A DNA stretch of 64,000 nt, taken from Rhodococcus pyridinivorans. Its GTDB lineage: Bacteria > Actinomycetota > Actinomycetes > Mycobacteriales > Mycobacteriaceae. Numbering within the stretch: position 1 is the first letter of the stretch; each line of letters starts with the position of its first letter. Below, in pieces: positions 27,212-36,330 of the stretch. The position numbers and the translations under genes were made by a program. The DNA lies in NCBI RefSeq assembly GCF_900105195.1, contig NZ_FNRX01000002.1:4526001-4590000 (forward strand), written 5' to 3'. The notes under the pieces were generated by a model. It was not told the DNA's origin and made no database searches. It saw only the letters and a program-made list of their open reading frames with translations.

Positions 27212-27248
27212 CGGCCGTGCGTTCCCGCCACGGGGGAACGCACGGCCG
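27212..27248 (+). terminator. Terminator after the small-ORF trio
   Basis: CGGCCGTGCGTTCCC (27212-27226) pairs perfectly with 27234-27248 around a 7-base loop, just after the 52-aa ORF and before the XPB gene. Confidence 0.85.
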
Positions 27249-27325
27249 TACACCGTCGTGGTGGCGCGGTACGGCCCGAACCTGGAGAATGGGAAAGTTC
27301 TACTTTCCATCCACAGGAGGCACTC

Positions 27326-28984
27326 GTGGCCGACGGACCGCTCATCGTCCAGTCCGACAAGACCGTGCTCCTCGAGGTCGAGCACGACCGGGCGAACGAG
27401 GCGCGGCAGGCGATCGCACCGTTCGCCGAGCTCGAACGCGCCCCCGAGCACATCCACACCTACCGGGTGACGCCGCTGGCATTGTGGAACGCCCGTGCCG
27501 CCGGTCACGACGCCGAGCAGGTCGTCGACGCGCTGGTCTCGCATTCCCGGTTCGCCGTCCCGCAGGCGCTGCTCGTCGACATCGTCGACACCATGAGCCG
27601 CTACGGGCGCCTCCAGCTGGTCAAGAACCCCGCCCACGGCCTGACCCTGGTCAGCCTCGACCGGGCGGTGCTCGCCGAGGTCCTGAGAAACAAGAAGATC
27701 GCCCCGATGCTCGGTGCGCGCATCGACGACGACACCGTGATCGTGCATCCGAGCGAGCGCGGACGCGTCAAGCAGATGCTGCTGAAGATCGGCTGGCCGG
27801 CCGAGGACCTCGCGGGGTACGTCGACGGCGAGGCCCATTCGATCTCGCTGGACTTCGAGACGAACCCCTGGCACCTGCGCGACTACCAGGAACTGGCCGC
27901 CGACTCGTTCTGGTCGGGCGGCTCGGGTGTCGTGGTGCTGCCGTGCGGTGCCGGTAAGACGATGGTCGGCGCGGCCGCGATGGCGAAGGCCGGCGCGACG
28001 ACGCTCATCCTCGTGACGAACACGGTCGCCGGGCGCCAGTGGAAGCGCGAGCTGATCGCCCGCACCTCCCTCACCGAGGACGAGATCGGCGAGTACTCGG
28101 GCGAGAAGAAGGAGATCCGCCCGGTCACCATCGCCACCTACCAGGTGATCACCCGCAAGTCGAAGGGTGAATACCGCAATCTCGAGTTGTTCGACTCCCG
28201 CGACTGGGGGCTGATGATCTACGACGAGGTGCACCTGCTGCCGGCGCCGGTCTTCCGTATGACCGCAGACCTGCAGTCCCGCCGCCGCCTCGGTCTCACC
28301 GCGACCCTCGTGCGCGAGGACGGACGCGAAGGCGACGTCTTCTCGCTCATCGGCCCGAAGCGGTTCGACGCGCCGTGGAAGGACATCGAAGCCCAGGGCT
28401 GGATCGCCCCCGCCGACTGCGTGGAGGTCCGCGTGACCCTCACCGACGCCGAGCGCATGGCGTACGCGGTCGCCGAGCCCGAGGAACGGTACAAGCTGTG
28501 CTCGACCGCGCGCACCAAGATCTCGGTCGTGAAGTCGATCCTCGAGCAGCACCAGGACGCCCCGACACTGATCATCGGTGCCTACATCGATCAGCTCGAC
28601 GAGCTCGGTGAAGCGCTCGACGCCCCGGTCATCAAGGGTTCGACGAAGACGAAGGAACGCGAGGCGCTGTTCGACCGGTTCCGGTCGGGCGAGCTGAAGG
28701 TGCTCGTCGTGTCGAAGGTCGCGAACTTCTCCATCGACCTGCCGGAGGCCTCGGTCGCGATCCAGGTGTCGGGCACCTTCGGTTCGCGTCAGGAGGAGGC
28801 CCAGCGTCTCGGGCGGCTGCTGCGTCCGAAGCACGACGGCGGGCAGGCCCACTTCTACTCCGTGGTCTCGCGCGACACCCTCGACGCCGAATACGCCGCG
28901 CATCGCCAGCGGTTCCTCGCCGAGCAGGGTTACGCGTACCGGATCACCGACGCCGACGACCTGCTCGGACCGCAGATCGGCTGA
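27326..28984 (+). CDS. XPB/ERCC3-type DNA repair helicase
   Basis: A 552-aa SF2 helicase from GTG 27326 with AGGAGG upstream. The N-terminal about 180 residues are the XPB damage-recognition-like and linker region. Walker A is GAGKT (about 208-212), the DEVH box is at 300-303, followed by GLTATLVREDGREGD, which contains the RED motif of XPB. The C-terminal RecA domain ends with RQEEAQRLGRLLRPKHDGG (motif VI). Archaeal-type bacterial XPB proteins unwind DNA 3' to 5' and are associated with nucleotide excision repair in mycobacteria. It stands apart from its usual partner gene (19843) because an ABC operon is inserted between them. Confidence 0.94.
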   Translation: MADGPLIVQSDKTVLLEVEHDRANEARQAIAPFAELERAPEHIHTYRVTPLALWNARAAGHDAEQVVDALVSHSRFAVPQALLVDIVDTMSRYGRLQLVKNPAHGLTLVSLDRAVLAEVLRNKKIAPMLGARIDDDTVIVHPSERGRVKQMLLKIGWPAEDLAGYVDGEAHSISLDFETNPWHLRDYQELAADSFWSGGSGVVVLPCGAGKTMVGAAAMAKAGATTLILVTNTVAGRQWKRELIARTSLTEDEIGEYSGEKKEIRPVTIATYQVITRKSKGEYRNLELFDSRDWGLMIYDEVHLLPAPVFRMTADLQSRRRLGLTATLVREDGREGDVFSLIGPKRFDAPWKDIEAQGWIAPADCVEVRVTLTDAERMAYAVAEPEERYKLCSTARTKISVVKSILEQHQDAPTLIIGAYIDQLDELGEALDAPVIKGSTKTKEREALFDRFRSGELKVLVVSKVANFSIDLPEASVAIQVSGTFGSRQEEAQRLGRLLRPKHDGGQAHFYSVVSRDTLDAEYAAHRQRFLAEQGYAYRITDADDLLGPQIG

Positions 28985-28992
28985 CGCGGAGC

Positions 28993-29018
28993 GTCCCTGC
29001 GCGACGCGTCACAGGGAC
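28993..29018. terminator. Possible hairpin between convergent genes
   Basis: GTCCCTG (28993-28999) and CAGGGAC (29012-29018) flank a 12-base loop between the XPB gene and the leftward response-regulator gene. Confidence 0.4.
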
Positions 29019-29024
29019 TTCGTG

Positions 29025-29687
29025 TCACTGCGGCCGGTATTCCTGTTCGGGGCGGCCGGTGGTGCCGTAGCGCAACTGCATCCGCAGGCGTTTCTTCGCG
29101 ACGAGCGCCGCGAGATAGCGCTGTGCGGTCGCGCGCGACACCCCGATCGTCACGGCCACCTCCCCCGCCGACATCGGTTCCGGTGATTCCCGGAGCGCCT
29201 GCATCACGAGCTCTTCGGTCATCGAACGCGAGGGTGCCGGGCGGGCGGCCGGCAACACCGGCCGCAGTGCGGCCAGCGCCGTGTCGATCTCGGTCTGGGT
29301 GAGCTCCTCCCCCGCGACGACCCTGCGGTACTGCGCGTAGGCCGCCAGCCGCCGGGCCAGTTCGGTGCTTGCGAACGGCTTGACCAGATACACCAGCGCA
29401 CCGGCGGTGAGTGCCGCGCGCACCGTCGTGCCCTCGCCGGCGGCACCGAGCACGAAACTGTCGCATTCGAGGCTCCGGATCAGGTCGATCCCGGAGCCGT
29501 CCGGTAGGTACACGTCCACGAGGGCGAGATCGACGGGACCGGCCCGAACGGCGTCCCGGGCCGCCGCGATGCTCCCGGCGACCGCGCAGACCTCGAATCC
29601 CGCCACACCCGAGACCACGGAGGCGTGGAGTTCGGCGACCCGGAAGTCGTCGTCGACGACGAGGACCTTCAGATCCGTTCCGCCCAT
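29025..29687 (-). CDS. Response regulator, CitB/DpiA type
   Basis: A 220-aa protein from ATG 29687 with AAGGGA upstream. The receiver domain starts LKVLVVDDDFRVAELH (acidic pocket DDD), with the phospho-acceptor Asp in LALVDVYLPDGSGIDLI (about residue 57) and the conserved Lys in YLVKPFAS. The output is a C-terminal HTH of the CitT/DpiA kind (AGEVAVTIGVSRATAQRYLAAL). It overlaps the kinase gene by 19 bases. By family and gene order it likely controls the adjacent citrate-type transporter. Confidence 0.9.
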   Translation of the reverse strand: MGGTDLKVLVVDDDFRVAELHASVVSGVAGFEVCAVAGSIAAARDAVRAGPVDLALVDVYLPDGSGIDLIRSLECDSFVLGAAGEGTTVRAALTAGALVYLVKPFASTELARRLAAYAQYRRVVAGEELTQTEIDTALAALRPVLPAARPAPSRSMTEELVMQALRESPEPMSAGEVAVTIGVSRATAQRYLAALVAKKRLRMQLRYGTTGRPEQEYRPQ

Positions 29688-31339
29688 CCCGTGTCCCTTT
29701 CGTCGAGCATCCCGGGCAGCGTCGCCAGGAAGACCGCACCCCCGGTCGGATTCTCCGGCGTGCGCTGCCCGCCACGGTCCGCCAGCACGACGTCGCCGCC
29801 GTGCAGCCGCGCGATGCGCCGTGCCAGCGCCAGCCCCATTCCCCGGCCACCGGGCACCGTCGGATCGCTGCGGGTCGTTGCGCCCTCGGCGAAGACGTCG
29901 GGCAGCGCGGGATCGACGCCGTCGCCGGTGTCCGCGACACTCACGTGCAGGTCGGCACCGTCCTCCATCAGTTCCACCTCGACCTCGGCCGGAGCGCGCC
30001 CGCTCGTGCGTGCCGCCTCGATCGAGTTGTCGAGCAGGTTGCCGAGCACCGTCGTGACGTCGACGGGTGCCCGCACGGTGGCGTGCACCCACGTGTTCTC
30101 GCCGAGCACGAGCGTGACTCCCTGCTCGCGCGCATGCGCGGCCTTCGCGACGAGGAAGGCGTGCAGGTACGGGTCGGTGATCGCGTCGATGCCCTCGAGC
30201 TGTTCACCGAGCGGACCCGAACCGAGGATCTGTTCGATGTACTCGAGCGCCTGCTCCGCATGCCCCCGGCGGAGCAGTCCGTCGAGCAGGTGGAGCCGGT
30301 TCGCGAACTCGTGCCGTTGGGCCCGCAGTGCCGTACTCATCGCCTTGACCGCGTCGAGTTCGCGCGTGAGCGTCTCGATGTCGGTCCGGTCCCGCACCGA
30401 CATCACCGTGCCGAGATCCCGGCCGTCGCGCACCACACGCCGCGAAACGGCGACGACGACCCGGTCGCCGGTGGTCGCCGCAACCGGGATGCCCTCCGCG
30501 GAGCGCAGCACGTCGAGCAACCGCGGGGTCATTCCGAGGGTGTCGACACTGCGACCGATTGCGTCGTCGAGATCGAGCAGACGACGCGCCTCGGCGTTGA
30601 CGACGGTGACGTTGCCGCGCGCGTCGGTGCCGACGACCCCGTCGGAGATCCCGTGCAGCACGACCTCCTGTTCGCGGACCAGCTCGGTGAGCTGTTCGGG
30701 TTCGAGTCCCAGAGTGAGCCGCTTCCAGCGGTTGGCGAGCAGCAACGATCCGACAGCACCGCACACGAGTGCTGCGAGCGCGATCAGGACGGCATCGGCG
30801 AGGTCGCTGCGCAGGTCGGCGCGCACCCGGTCGGTGGCGATGCCGACGCTCACCTCCCCGACCACCCTGCCCGAGACGGGATCGCTCACCGGCACCTTGG
30901 CCCGGACCGAATCGCCGAGCGTGCCCGACTCGCTGGTCACGACCTCCCGTCCGGCGAGTGCCTCGGTGGGGTCGGTGCTCACCCTCCGGCCGAGCTGCTC
31001 CGGATCGGGATGCGCGAGCCGGAGTCCCTGGTCGTCGGTGACCACGACGAACAACGCTCCGGTGGCGGTGCGGACGGCCTCGGCGGCCTCCTGCACCGCA
31101 CCGGATGCGAGTTCCGGGTTGTCCGGGGAAACCACCCCGTCGTCGGCGGCCGAATAGCGTGCGACCTCGTCCCGCACGGTCGGGTCCGCGGACACCGACC
31201 GTGCGATCGCGAGCGCCCGCTGACCGTGCTCGTCGGTGACTCGGTCCTCGGTGGTGGTGGCGAACACCGTGAATCCGATGCCGAGTGCCACCGCCACCAC
31301 CGCGGACTGGAGCAGAAGTACCTGGGTGCGAAGTTTCAC
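29669..31339 (-). CDS. Sensor histidine kinase, CitA/DcuS type
   Basis: A 556-aa kinase. Transmembrane helix 1 (about residues 8-27) and helix 2 (about 183-203) bracket an extracytoplasmic PAS-type sensor domain containing AVRTATGALFVVVTDDQGLRLAHPD and VPVSDPVSGRVVGEVSVGI, typical for carboxylate sensors. A cytoplasmic PAS follows, then the phospho-acceptor RAQRHEFANRLHLLDGLL, N box GNLLDNSIEAA and G boxes ADTGDGVDP and GGRGMGLALARRI. It probably detects citrate or a C4-dicarboxylate and phosphorylates the regulator at 29025-29687. The gene starts 49 bases after the transporter stop. Confidence 0.92.
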   Translation of the reverse strand: MKLRTQVLLLQSAVVAVALGIGFTVFATTTEDRVTDEHGQRALAIARSVSADPTVRDEVARYSAADDGVVSPDNPELASGAVQEAAEAVRTATGALFVVVTDDQGLRLAHPDPEQLGRRVSTDPTEALAGREVVTSESGTLGDSVRAKVPVSDPVSGRVVGEVSVGIATDRVRADLRSDLADAVLIALAALVCGAVGSLLLANRWKRLTLGLEPEQLTELVREQEVVLHGISDGVVGTDARGNVTVVNAEARRLLDLDDAIGRSVDTLGMTPRLLDVLRSAEGIPVAATTGDRVVVAVSRRVVRDGRDLGTVMSVRDRTDIETLTRELDAVKAMSTALRAQRHEFANRLHLLDGLLRRGHAEQALEYIEQILGSGPLGEQLEGIDAITDPYLHAFLVAKAAHAREQGVTLVLGENTWVHATVRAPVDVTTVLGNLLDNSIEAARTSGRAPAEVEVELMEDGADLHVSVADTGDGVDPALPDVFAEGATTRSDPTVPGGRGMGLALARRIARLHGGDVVLADRGGQRTPENPTGGAVFLATLPGMLDERDTGWAERI

Positions 31340-31388
31340 GGCGTCGCTCCCGTTCGTCCCATCCGTCCAGTGTGGCCCGGGGCCGATC

Positions 31389-32759
31389 TCATCCGAACGG
31401 AATCTGCCCGAGTACCACCCCGACGACGAGCATCACGACCGACACCACTCCGGCGCGCCACAGCACCTTGCGGTGATGGTCGGCCAGTGGCACCCCGGCG
31501 AGGGTCACCAGCAGCAGAATCGCCGGGACCAGCGGGCTCTGCATGTGGACGGGCTGTCCGGTGATCGATGCGCGCGCCATCTCGACCGGTTCGATGCCGT
31601 ACTGCGCTGCCGTCTCCGCCAGCACCGGGAGCACCCCGAAGTAGAAGGCGTCGTTGGTCATGAAGAAGGTCATCGGGATGCTGAGCAGGCCGGTGATGAC
31701 GGCGAGGAACGGGCCGAGTGCGTCGGGGACGACGCCGGTGAGCCACAACGCCATCGATTCGACCATGCCGGTGCCTTGGAACACGCCGGTCAGGACGGCG
31801 GCGGCGAACACCATCGCGACGACCGACACGATGCTCGACGAATGGCGTGCGATCGCGGCGGACTGATCGACGACGCGAGGGAAATTCACGGCCAGCGCGA
31901 TACCGGCGGCGATCATGAACAGCACGGGGATCGGCAGGATGTCGAGGCCGAGGACGACGAGCAGCGCCACCGTGAGGATCGCGTTGAAGGGCAGCAGACG
32001 CGGACGCAGGGTCGGACGGTCGGGGTCGAGTCCGGCAGCCAACCGACCGACCTCCCCGTCGGTCGTATCGGTGCCCTTTCCGACCGTCGTACCCACTCCG
32101 GACGGACCAGCGCCGAGCGGCATCAGGTCGGGCTTCCACGTGAGCTTTCCGAGACGGCGACGTTCGACGAAGCCCAGGTGAGCAGCGAAGCCCAGCACGA
32201 CCACGAGTCCGACGACGAGCGACGGGATCATCGGGACGAACACGTCGGACGGGGACAACCCGAGCGCGCTGGCTGCACGGACCGTCGGCCCGCCCCACGG
32301 GATGATGTTCATCGTGGCGTTCGCCAGGCCCGCGACGACGGTGAGGACGACCGGGCTGACCTTCAGTTTCAGGTAGAGCGGCAACAGTGCGGAGGTGGTG
32401 ATGATGAACGTCGTGGACCCGTCCCCGTCGAGGGAGACGACCATCGCCAGCACAGCGGTTCCGATCACCAGTCGTGCCGGGTCGTCGCGCACGAGCCGCA
32501 GGATGAGCCGCACGAGGGGGTCGAACAGGCCGACGTCGATCATGATGCCGAAGAAGATGATCGCGAAGAACAGCAGCGCCGCTGTGGGGGCGAGACTTTC
32601 GACGCCGTCGACGATCATGTCGCCGATGTCGGTGCCGGCTCCGGCGATCAGGCCGAACGCGACCGGGATCAGGATCAGGCCGACGACCGGGGTGGCCCGT
32701 TTCGACATGATCAGGTACATGAACGTGGCGACCATCAGGAAGCCGAGGACGACGAGCAT
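31389..32759 (-). CDS. CitMHS-family metal-citrate transporter
   Basis: A 456-aa protein with ATG at 32759; a GTG at 32771 is possible. About 11-12 hydrophobic helices with CitMHS segments: ALLFFAIIFFGIMIDVGLFD, VSLDGDGSTTFIITTSALLP, LANATMNIIPWGGPTVRAAS, and FFMTNDAFYFGVLPVLAETA. Family members import citrate complexed with Mg2+ or Ca2+ with protons. It begins an apparent three-gene unit with the kinase and regulator, which suggests substrate-induced expression. A perfect inverted repeat lies 120 bases upstream. Confidence 0.92.
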   Translation of the reverse strand: MLVVLGFLMVATFMYLIMSKRATPVVGLILIPVAFGLIAGAGTDIGDMIVDGVESLAPTAALLFFAIIFFGIMIDVGLFDPLVRLILRLVRDDPARLVIGTAVLAMVVSLDGDGSTTFIITTSALLPLYLKLKVSPVVLTVVAGLANATMNIIPWGGPTVRAASALGLSPSDVFVPMIPSLVVGLVVVLGFAAHLGFVERRRLGKLTWKPDLMPLGAGPSGVGTTVGKGTDTTDGEVGRLAAGLDPDRPTLRPRLLPFNAILTVALLVVLGLDILPIPVLFMIAAGIALAVNFPRVVDQSAAIARHSSSIVSVVAMVFAAAVLTGVFQGTGMVESMALWLTGVVPDALGPFLAVITGLLSIPMTFFMTNDAFYFGVLPVLAETAAQYGIEPVEMARASITGQPVHMQSPLVPAILLLVTLAGVPLADHHRKVLWRAGVVSVVMLVVGVVLGQIPFG

Positions 32760-32878
32760 GGCGGTGCCCACTTTCTGACGTGATCGGGGCCGGTCCGGGC
32801 ACACGTCGACCACGGGTCGCGGGCGCGACCGGAGGTCTGGTGTGGGGGTCCGGCTCGAAGCCGTGAGGGTTGTGTGAT

Positions 32879-32894
32879 CTCTGCTACAGCAGAG
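32879..32894. promoter_or_regulatory. Inverted repeat upstream of citrate transporter
   Basis: CTCTGCT-AC-AGCAGAG has perfect 7-base arms with a 2-base spacer, in the gap between the transporter start (32759) and the divergent DUF3239 gene (33032). It may be the binding site of the adjacent response regulator. Confidence 0.45.
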
Positions 32895-33031
32895 TGTGTG
32901 GCCACGTCCCTCACCGAGTCACCGTTGCGCGCGAAAGCGCCGTTGTGCGCATTCTGCTCGAGCCCGTCGTGGTCGGGCTCGCCGCCGGAGGCCGACAGTG
33001 GTCGGCCCAAGGGCTCCAATAAGCTGGCGGC

Positions 33032-33700
33032 GTGCGCCGCTTCGACTTCCCTGTGGACCTGCCCCATGCCAAGGCCGTGAACCAGACCCTCGCGGATGTC
33101 CGTCGTCTGCGGTGGTCGGCGATATTCGTCGGCCTGGTGTGCGTCGCGGGTGCGGCGGGTCTGTTCCTGCTCGGCGAAGCCTGGGCGTACATCGTCGCCG
33201 CCGTGCTGGCGGTCGCGGCCGCGACGTCGGTGTGGGTGGCGCTGTGGGCGCCGCGCAAGGTGGGGACCATCGAACAGCTCTACCGCGACAGCCCTCTCGT
33301 CCCGGCCGTCGTCGCCGCCGAGCGTGCCCGCGGGCTGACGCTGCTCGCGCTCGTCGACATCGCCAAGCCCGAGACGTCCGGCCGGCACTTCGCCCTGGTC
33401 ACCCGCAACGTGGAGGCGGTGCCGGGTCACCGGATCGCGATCGGTGAGCGCGTGCCGTGTGCCGCGGTCCTTTCCGACCGCACGACCCGCAACGACTCGG
33501 GGGTGTGGCAGATGGTCGGCCCCATGCCGATCGCCTGGGGTACCCGTGATCAGAAGGTCATCGCCGACGCGGTCGCGCAGATCCCCGAGGTGGAGTGGCG
33601 CGTGCTGAAGGACAAGCTGAAGATGGTGGACCAGGTCGACGCCACCGACGAGCGTCGCCTCGAACTGGCGAGCAAGGAACTGCCGCCCGAACTGCGGTGA
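33032..33700 (+). CDS. DUF3239-family membrane protein
   Basis: A 222-aa protein from GTG 33032. AATAAGCT about 8-15 bases upstream looks like a -10 element, so the mRNA may be leaderless. Two adjacent hydrophobic helices (about residues 28-46 and 49-70) follow an N-terminal cytoplasmic segment; the remaining 150 residues form a soluble domain (DIAKPETSGRHFALVTRNVE, RIAIGERVPCAAVLSDRT, WQMVGPMPIAWGTRDQKVI) typical for DUF3239. The function is unknown. Confidence 0.8.
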   Translation: MRRFDFPVDLPHAKAVNQTLADVRRLRWSAIFVGLVCVAGAAGLFLLGEAWAYIVAAVLAVAAATSVWVALWAPRKVGTIEQLYRDSPLVPAVVAAERARGLTLLALVDIAKPETSGRHFALVTRNVEAVPGHRIAIGERVPCAAVLSDRTTRNDSGVWQMVGPMPIAWGTRDQKVIADAVAQIPEVEWRVLKDKLKMVDQVDATDERRLELASKELPPELR

Positions 33701-33721
33701 CGGGGGCGTGCCGCGGGACGT

Positions 33722-33755
33722 TGTGGGTCGCCGGATTGTCGGCCGACGACCCACA
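33722..33755. terminator. Hairpin between convergent genes
   Basis: TGTGGGTCGCCGG (33722-33734) pairs with CCGACGACCCACA (33743-33755) with one mismatch. It lies between the convergent DUF3239 and LLM oxidoreductase genes. Confidence 0.7.
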
Positions 33756-33801
33756 CGGCCCGTGAACGGCTGGCCCCTCCAGCGCTCAGGGGCAGTGGGC
33801 A

Positions 33802-34788
33802 TCACGCGAGGTGCGGGAGCACTTCCTTCTCGAGCAGTTCCAGCCCCGAGGTGTCGTAGGCGGCCTCGGGAACGTAGAAGATCGCGTACTCGAGCCCCTG
33901 CTTCTTCAGCGCGGTGAGGTTCTCGACGATCTGCTCGGGGGTGCCGACGGCGGGCATCCCCCGGAAGGCGTCGAGCGCCCCGTCGGCCTTCTCCGCTCCG
34001 ACGATCGGTTCGAGACGGGCCCGCAGTGCCTCGAGCCGGTCCTGCACCTCGGCTTCGGTGCGGCCGATCGCCACGTTGTAGTTGGCCGATCGCACGATGG
34101 CGTCGAAGTCGGTGCCGACCTCGGCGCAGTGCTCACGCAGGATCTCCGACTTGCGCGCGAACCCTTCGGGTGTGCCGTCGAAGTTGGTGTACTGCGCGTA
34201 CTTCGCGGCGATCTTCAAGGTCACCTTCTCGCCGCCGCCGGCGATCCACAGCGGAATACCGCCCTCCTGCAGCGGAAGCGGGCGGACGATGGCTCCGTCG
34301 ACGGTGTAATGCCTACCTGAGAACGTCGCGGAACCCGTGGTCCACGCCTGTCGGAAGATCTGCACGCCCTCGTCGAGTCGGCGCAGCCGCTCACCCGGCG
34401 ACGGGAATCCGTAACCGTATGCGCGCCATTCGTGTTCGTACCATCCGCCACCGATCCCCATCTCGATGCGCCCGCCGGAGATGATGTCGGCGGTGGCCGC
34501 GACCTTCGCGAGATAGGCGGGGTTGCGATAGGCCATGGCGGTACACATCTGGCCGATGCGCACACGCTCGGTGACGGCGGCGAAAGCCGACACGAGGCTC
34601 CATGCCTCGTGGGTGGCCTCGTCGGTGGGCGCAGGGACGGTGTGGAAGTGGTCGTACACCCAGATCGATTCCCACGGTCCGCGATCGGCGCGGAGCGCGA
34701 GATCGCGCATCACCTGCCACTGGTCGGAGGGGTCGATGCCGACGAGGTCCAGTCGCCAACCTTGGGGGACGAACAATCCGAAACGCAT
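33802..34788 (-). CDS. LLM-class F420-dependent oxidoreductase (TIGR03560-like)
   Basis: A 328-aa protein from ATG 34788 (CCTAGGA upstream). It is an LLM-fold protein of the F420-dependent TIGR03560 type: MRFGLFVPQGWRLDL, then WESIWVYDHFHTVP, RIGQMCTAMAYRNPAYLAKVA, DIISGGRIEMGIGGGW and EGGIPLWIAGGGEKVTLKIA. It likely reduces or oxidises an unknown organic substrate using F420 or FMN. Its start lies inside the end of a truncated MFS gene, and it is the last gene in the same direction after an ABC importer, mirroring the monooxygenase at 22193. Confidence 0.86.
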   Translation of the reverse strand: MRFGLFVPQGWRLDLVGIDPSDQWQVMRDLALRADRGPWESIWVYDHFHTVPAPTDEATHEAWSLVSAFAAVTERVRIGQMCTAMAYRNPAYLAKVAATADIISGGRIEMGIGGGWYEHEWRAYGYGFPSPGERLRRLDEGVQIFRQAWTTGSATFSGRHYTVDGAIVRPLPLQEGGIPLWIAGGGEKVTLKIAAKYAQYTNFDGTPEGFARKSEILREHCAEVGTDFDAIVRSANYNVAIGRTEAEVQDRLEALRARLEPIVGAEKADGALDAFRGMPAVGTPEQIVENLTALKKQGLEYAIFYVPEAAYDTSGLELLEKEVLPHLA

Positions 34789-35429
34789 ACGTGTCCTAGG
34801 GTCGAAGTGACGTTGTGCAGTGCCGGTTCGGCCGGCGCCACCTGTTCCAGTGTGCGCCGCGGCCATGGCGAGTATCGCGGAACGAAGCGGAACATGCAGG
34901 CCGCTCCGAGCAGAGCCAGACCGCCCACGGTCAGGGCACCGGCGGCCAGGGACAGGGTGGCGACGGCGCCGACGGCGAACGGACCGAGGAAGAAACCGAG
35001 TCGCCACATCGTGGCGAAGGCCGCCATGGCCCGTGCTCGTCGCTCGATCGGCACGGCCTCGGCGAGATAGCTCTGTCGCGCCAGACCCCACACCGCGTTG
35101 GCGAACCCGGTGAGTACCGCGCCCGCGGCGAGAACCGCCGGTGTCCAGGCCGTGAGGGAGACCAGGACACCGACGGTTCCCAGGGCGGTACCTGCTAGGA
35201 TCGCGCGACGCTCCCCCAACCGCGCGACGATGCTTCCCGCCGGCAGGTCGCCGCTCACGGCGCCGAGCGCGACGAGTGCGACGACCACCCCCGCCACGGG
35301 CACCGACGCGCCGAGTTCGCGCGCGAGCAGTGCCACGACGGGGGCACCGGCACCCTGGCCGATCCCGAAGATCGCCGACGGCACGAAGACCGCGGTGATC
35401 AGCGATTTCGGGTCGAATCCCTCCGTCAT
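34710..35429 (-). pseudogene. MFS transporter reduced to its first six helices
   Basis: The 239-aa frame encodes a clean N-terminal MFS half: six hydrophobic helices with motif A as GSIVARLGERR after helix 2 and the QSYLAEAVPIERRARAM loop after helix 4. After helix 6 (ALLGAACMFRFVPRY) it has no homologous C-terminal half; the last about 30 residues are read out of frame through the start of the LLM gene, which overlaps by 79 bases on the same strand. Full MFS proteins are about 400 aa with 12 helices. A deletion fusing the middle of an MFS gene to the LLM promoter or start region is the simplest explanation. Confidence 0.75.
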
Positions 35430-35466
35430 GCGGCCACGACTCGGGGCTCGGACGGTTCGGCGGGGA

Positions 35467-36330
35467 TCACTGGTCGGCGCGCCACCGCGACAGGCGGCGT
35501 TCGATCGCGACGAGGACGCCGTTGAAGACGAGCCCGACGAGCGAGATCGCGATGATGCCCGCGTACATGTCGGGGATCCGGAAGTTCAGCTGCGACGCGG
35601 TGATCAGGTAGCCGAGACCGGCCTTCGCGCCGACCATCTCGGCGGCGATGAGCACCAGGATCGACGATGCCGCCGCCATCCGGACACCGGTGAAGATCGT
35701 CGGCACGGCCGCGGGCAGCACGACCTTCTGGAACAGGCGGTGCGCCGGAAGACCCAGCGATCGCGCGGACTTCACCAGCAGCGGATCCACCGTGCGCACA
35801 CCGGAGATGGTGTTGAGGAGGATCGGGAAAGTGCACGCATAGATCACCAGCGCGACCTTCGAGGTCTCCCCGAGACCCAGGATCAGGATGAACACCGGGA
35901 GCAGCGCGAGGGCGGCCGTGTTGCGGAAGACCTCCAGGATCGGGTTCAGCAGATCCGCGACCGGCTTGTACCAACCGATCGCCACCCCGAGCGGCACCGC
36001 GATCGCGACGGCGACGAAGAACCCTACGAGCGCGCGGGACAGGCTCGCCGCCAGATGGTCGGCGAGCTGACCGTTGCCGATCAGGTCGAGGAACGCTCCG
36101 ACCACGGTGGTGAACGGCGGCAGGAACACCTCGTCGACGAGCCCGACCCGGGGAGCGATCTCCCACAGCGCCAGGAAGGCGACGATCGCGACGGCCGGCT
36201 TGACGAAACGCCACACCAGGGCACCGGTACGCCGCCCGACGCTGCGCACCGAGGATCCGGCCGGCGTGACTGCGGGTGTGATGCGGTCGTCGAGCTCGGG
36301 CTTCGTCAGAACGGCACTAGTGCTGGACAT
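35467..36330 (-). CDS. ABC importer permease, SsuC/TauC type (second operon)
   Basis: A 287-aa permease with six helices and the typical loop YACTFPILLNTISGVRTVDP, then KSARSLGLPAHRLFQKVVLP. The N-terminal about 35 residues are polar. The start at 36330 overlaps the ATPase stop by 14 bases. Together with genes at 36317 and 37141 it forms a second nitrate/sulfonate/taurine-type importer, distinct from the one at 23577-26202 in gene order (binding protein, ATPase, permease). Confidence 0.9.
   Translation of the reverse strand: MSSTSAVLTKPELDDRITPAVTPAGSSVRSVGRRTGALVWRFVKPAVAIVAFLALWEIAPRVGLVDEVFLPPFTTVVGAFLDLIGNGQLADHLAASLSRALVGFFVAVAIAVPLGVAIGWYKPVADLLNPILEVFRNTAALALLPVFILILGLGETSKVALVIYACTFPILLNTISGVRTVDPLLVKSARSLGLPAHRLFQKVVLPAAVPTIFTGVRMAAASSILVLIAAEMVGAKAGLGYLITASQLNFRIPDMYAGIIAISLVGLVFNGVLVAIERRLSRWRADQ

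Noticed and set aside
26765..28903. 712-aa minus-strand frame over the XPB helicase
   Set aside because: Shadow; XPB motifs on the plus strand are complete.
29411..31564. 717-aa plus-strand frame over the histidine kinase
   Set aside because: Antisense shadow; the kinase H, N and G boxes are on the minus strand.
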